A DNA stretch of 64,000 nt from the NCBI GenBank assembly GCA_963807235.1, contig CAWEBF010000018.1:1-64000 (forward strand), given 5' to 3'. The notes beneath the pieces are model-generated. The model worked only from the letters and a program-made list of their open reading frames with translations, did no database searches and was not told the DNA's origin. The number at the start of each line of letters is the position of its first letter. The first letter of the stretch is position 1. The position numbers and the translations under genes are program-made. This document shows positions 63,282 through 64,000 of the stretch, piece by piece. The stretch comes from CAWEBF01 sp963807235. Lineage in GTDB: Bacteria > Acidobacteriota > Vicinamibacteria > Vicinamibacterales > UBA2999.

Positions 63282-64000
63282 GGCTACGCCACGCAGGTGC
63301 CGCTCAACGTGCCGGTGGAGCCGCCAGCGGTGATCGTGATGTGACCTGCGCCGTCGTCTGCAGACTGCCGCTGTCGGTGACGCGGGCCACAATGACGTGC
63401 CCCAGCGTGTCAACGCCAGCGACAGGCTGCCGCCGCTCCCGATGGGCGTACCGTGGTCCACTGAATCTGCCCCGTAGATTCCTCCTGCGTGTCAGATGCA
63501 GTGGCCGTGAATGAAATGACCGTACCCTGGACGAACGAGGCCCCGTTGGCGGGGCTCGTGATCGTCACCGTGGGCGGTGTGTTGGCCGGGGCCGTCACCG
63601 TAATCGAGACTTGCGACGACCCTGGCAGACCGCCGGTGTCGGTCACCGTCGCCACGATCACGTGGGCGCCGAGCGTCGTCAGCGTGCGTGACACCGTGCC
63701 GCCGCTGCCGATCGGAGTCCCGTTGTCGGTCCACTGAATCTGCCCGGTCAGGTTGCCGTCCTGCGTATCGGAGGCGGTGGCCGTGAGCGAGATCGTGGTG
63801 CCTTGGACGAAGCTGGCCCCGTTGGCGGGGCTTGTGATGGTGACTACGGGGGCCGTATTCCCCGTCCCGTACGAGACGGCTGACCGTGTTGGTGCAGGTA
63901 TTCGTGCCGTATCGAGCACACCTTGTAGGTGTAGGTCGCCGAGGCCGGTACCTGTGTGCCCGGGTAGTCGTTCTGCGCAGCCGACTGTTGCTCGTGCGTG
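63282..64000 (-). pseudogene. Surface protein with Ig-like repeats, broken and cut by the window edge
   Basis: Two tandem Ig-like (bacterial PKD/Big-type) units on the minus strand: PPVTITSPANGASF-type strands, FVQGTTISLTATASDTQDG, QIQWTDNGTPIGSGG and VIVATVTDTGGLPG. The second unit (63350-63600) is a close copy of the first (63605-63860) and contains at least two frame breaks. At the right edge an FN3-like end (ATYTYKV...CTNTVS) is a copy of the fragment at 62589. The N-terminus is outside the window. Probably a large secreted or surface protein in which a transposase piece was inserted. Confidence 0.7.
63871..64000. repeat. Direct repeat, copy B (runs to the window edge)
   Basis: Second copy of the segment at 62591-62722. 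It may continue beyond the window. Confidence 0.8.

Overview
This is a GC-rich bacterial chromosome segment. Gene content points to Acidobacteriota, most likely class Vicinamibacteria (subdivision 6). The basis is family resemblance, not a phylogeny: DUF6152 proteins, secreted proteins with a PDLSGTW-type N-terminus, two Ser/Thr kinases fused to PD40 beta-propellers and opening with an APGTRLG-type leader, three DUF4159 proteins, an M49 peptidase lipoprotein and a periplasmic isoquinoline-oxidoreductase-like pair. There are no rRNA or tRNA genes, no CRISPR array and no intact mobile element. About 20 single-base indels break otherwise well-conserved genes, including the ribonucleotide reductase. 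Several fall in C or G runs, so uncorrected sequencing error is the likeliest cause. I give such genes as one CDS and state where the frame jumps.

Layout. 0-2.4 kb: end of a sensor histidine kinase and a Pro-rich exported protein. 2.8-5.7 kb: B12-dependent ribonucleotide reductase. 6-12 kb: small exported, membrane and enzyme genes (DUF6152, AhpD-like, CrcB, DinB, a His-rich membrane protein, acyltransferase). 12.3-15 kb: Mo/Fe-S oxidoreductase pair. 15.1-31.3 kb: signalling region with two kinase/propeller receptors, a cupredoxin-like protein, HD-GYP, GGDEF-EAL and GGDEF proteins, an RpoZ, and exported enzymes. 31.4-40.3 kb: TerB-like, zinc-ribbon/PH, ABC ATPase, MBL-fold, S9 and M49 peptidases and small proteins. 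40.4-55.2 kb: a long same-strand series built around a MoxR ATPase (DUF4159, acyltransferase, VWA protein, caspase/C13-like protein, MoxR, DUF58, BatA-like VWA, DUF4175, DUF4159, DUF4159). 55.3-58.1 kb: a minus-strand operon of membrane-anchored amidase, MamK-like actin and SPOR protein. 58.1-62.5 kb: cystathionine beta-synthase, an AhpD-like exported protein, small membrane/exported proteins and threonine synthase. 62.6-64 kb: a broken Ig/FN3-repeat gene holding a transposase fragment.

How they work together. The MoxR series looks like an enlarged Bat/MoxR assembly in which an AAA+ chaperone acts on VWA-domain envelope proteins. The amidase-actin-SPOR operon looks like a cytoskeleton-linked peptidoglycan-remodelling unit and is the most unusual system here. 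The HD-GYP, GGDEF-EAL and GGDEF genes form a c-di-GMP turnover group.

Between genes there are two repeat systems. One is a nested-hairpin element in four copies (12.1, 24.7, 32.5 and 40.4 kb). The other is a set of about eleven arrays of very different 7-bp units, all with the same 7-bp period. Several genes have a TANNNT-type -10 only 6-10 nt before the start codon, which suggests leaderless transcripts.
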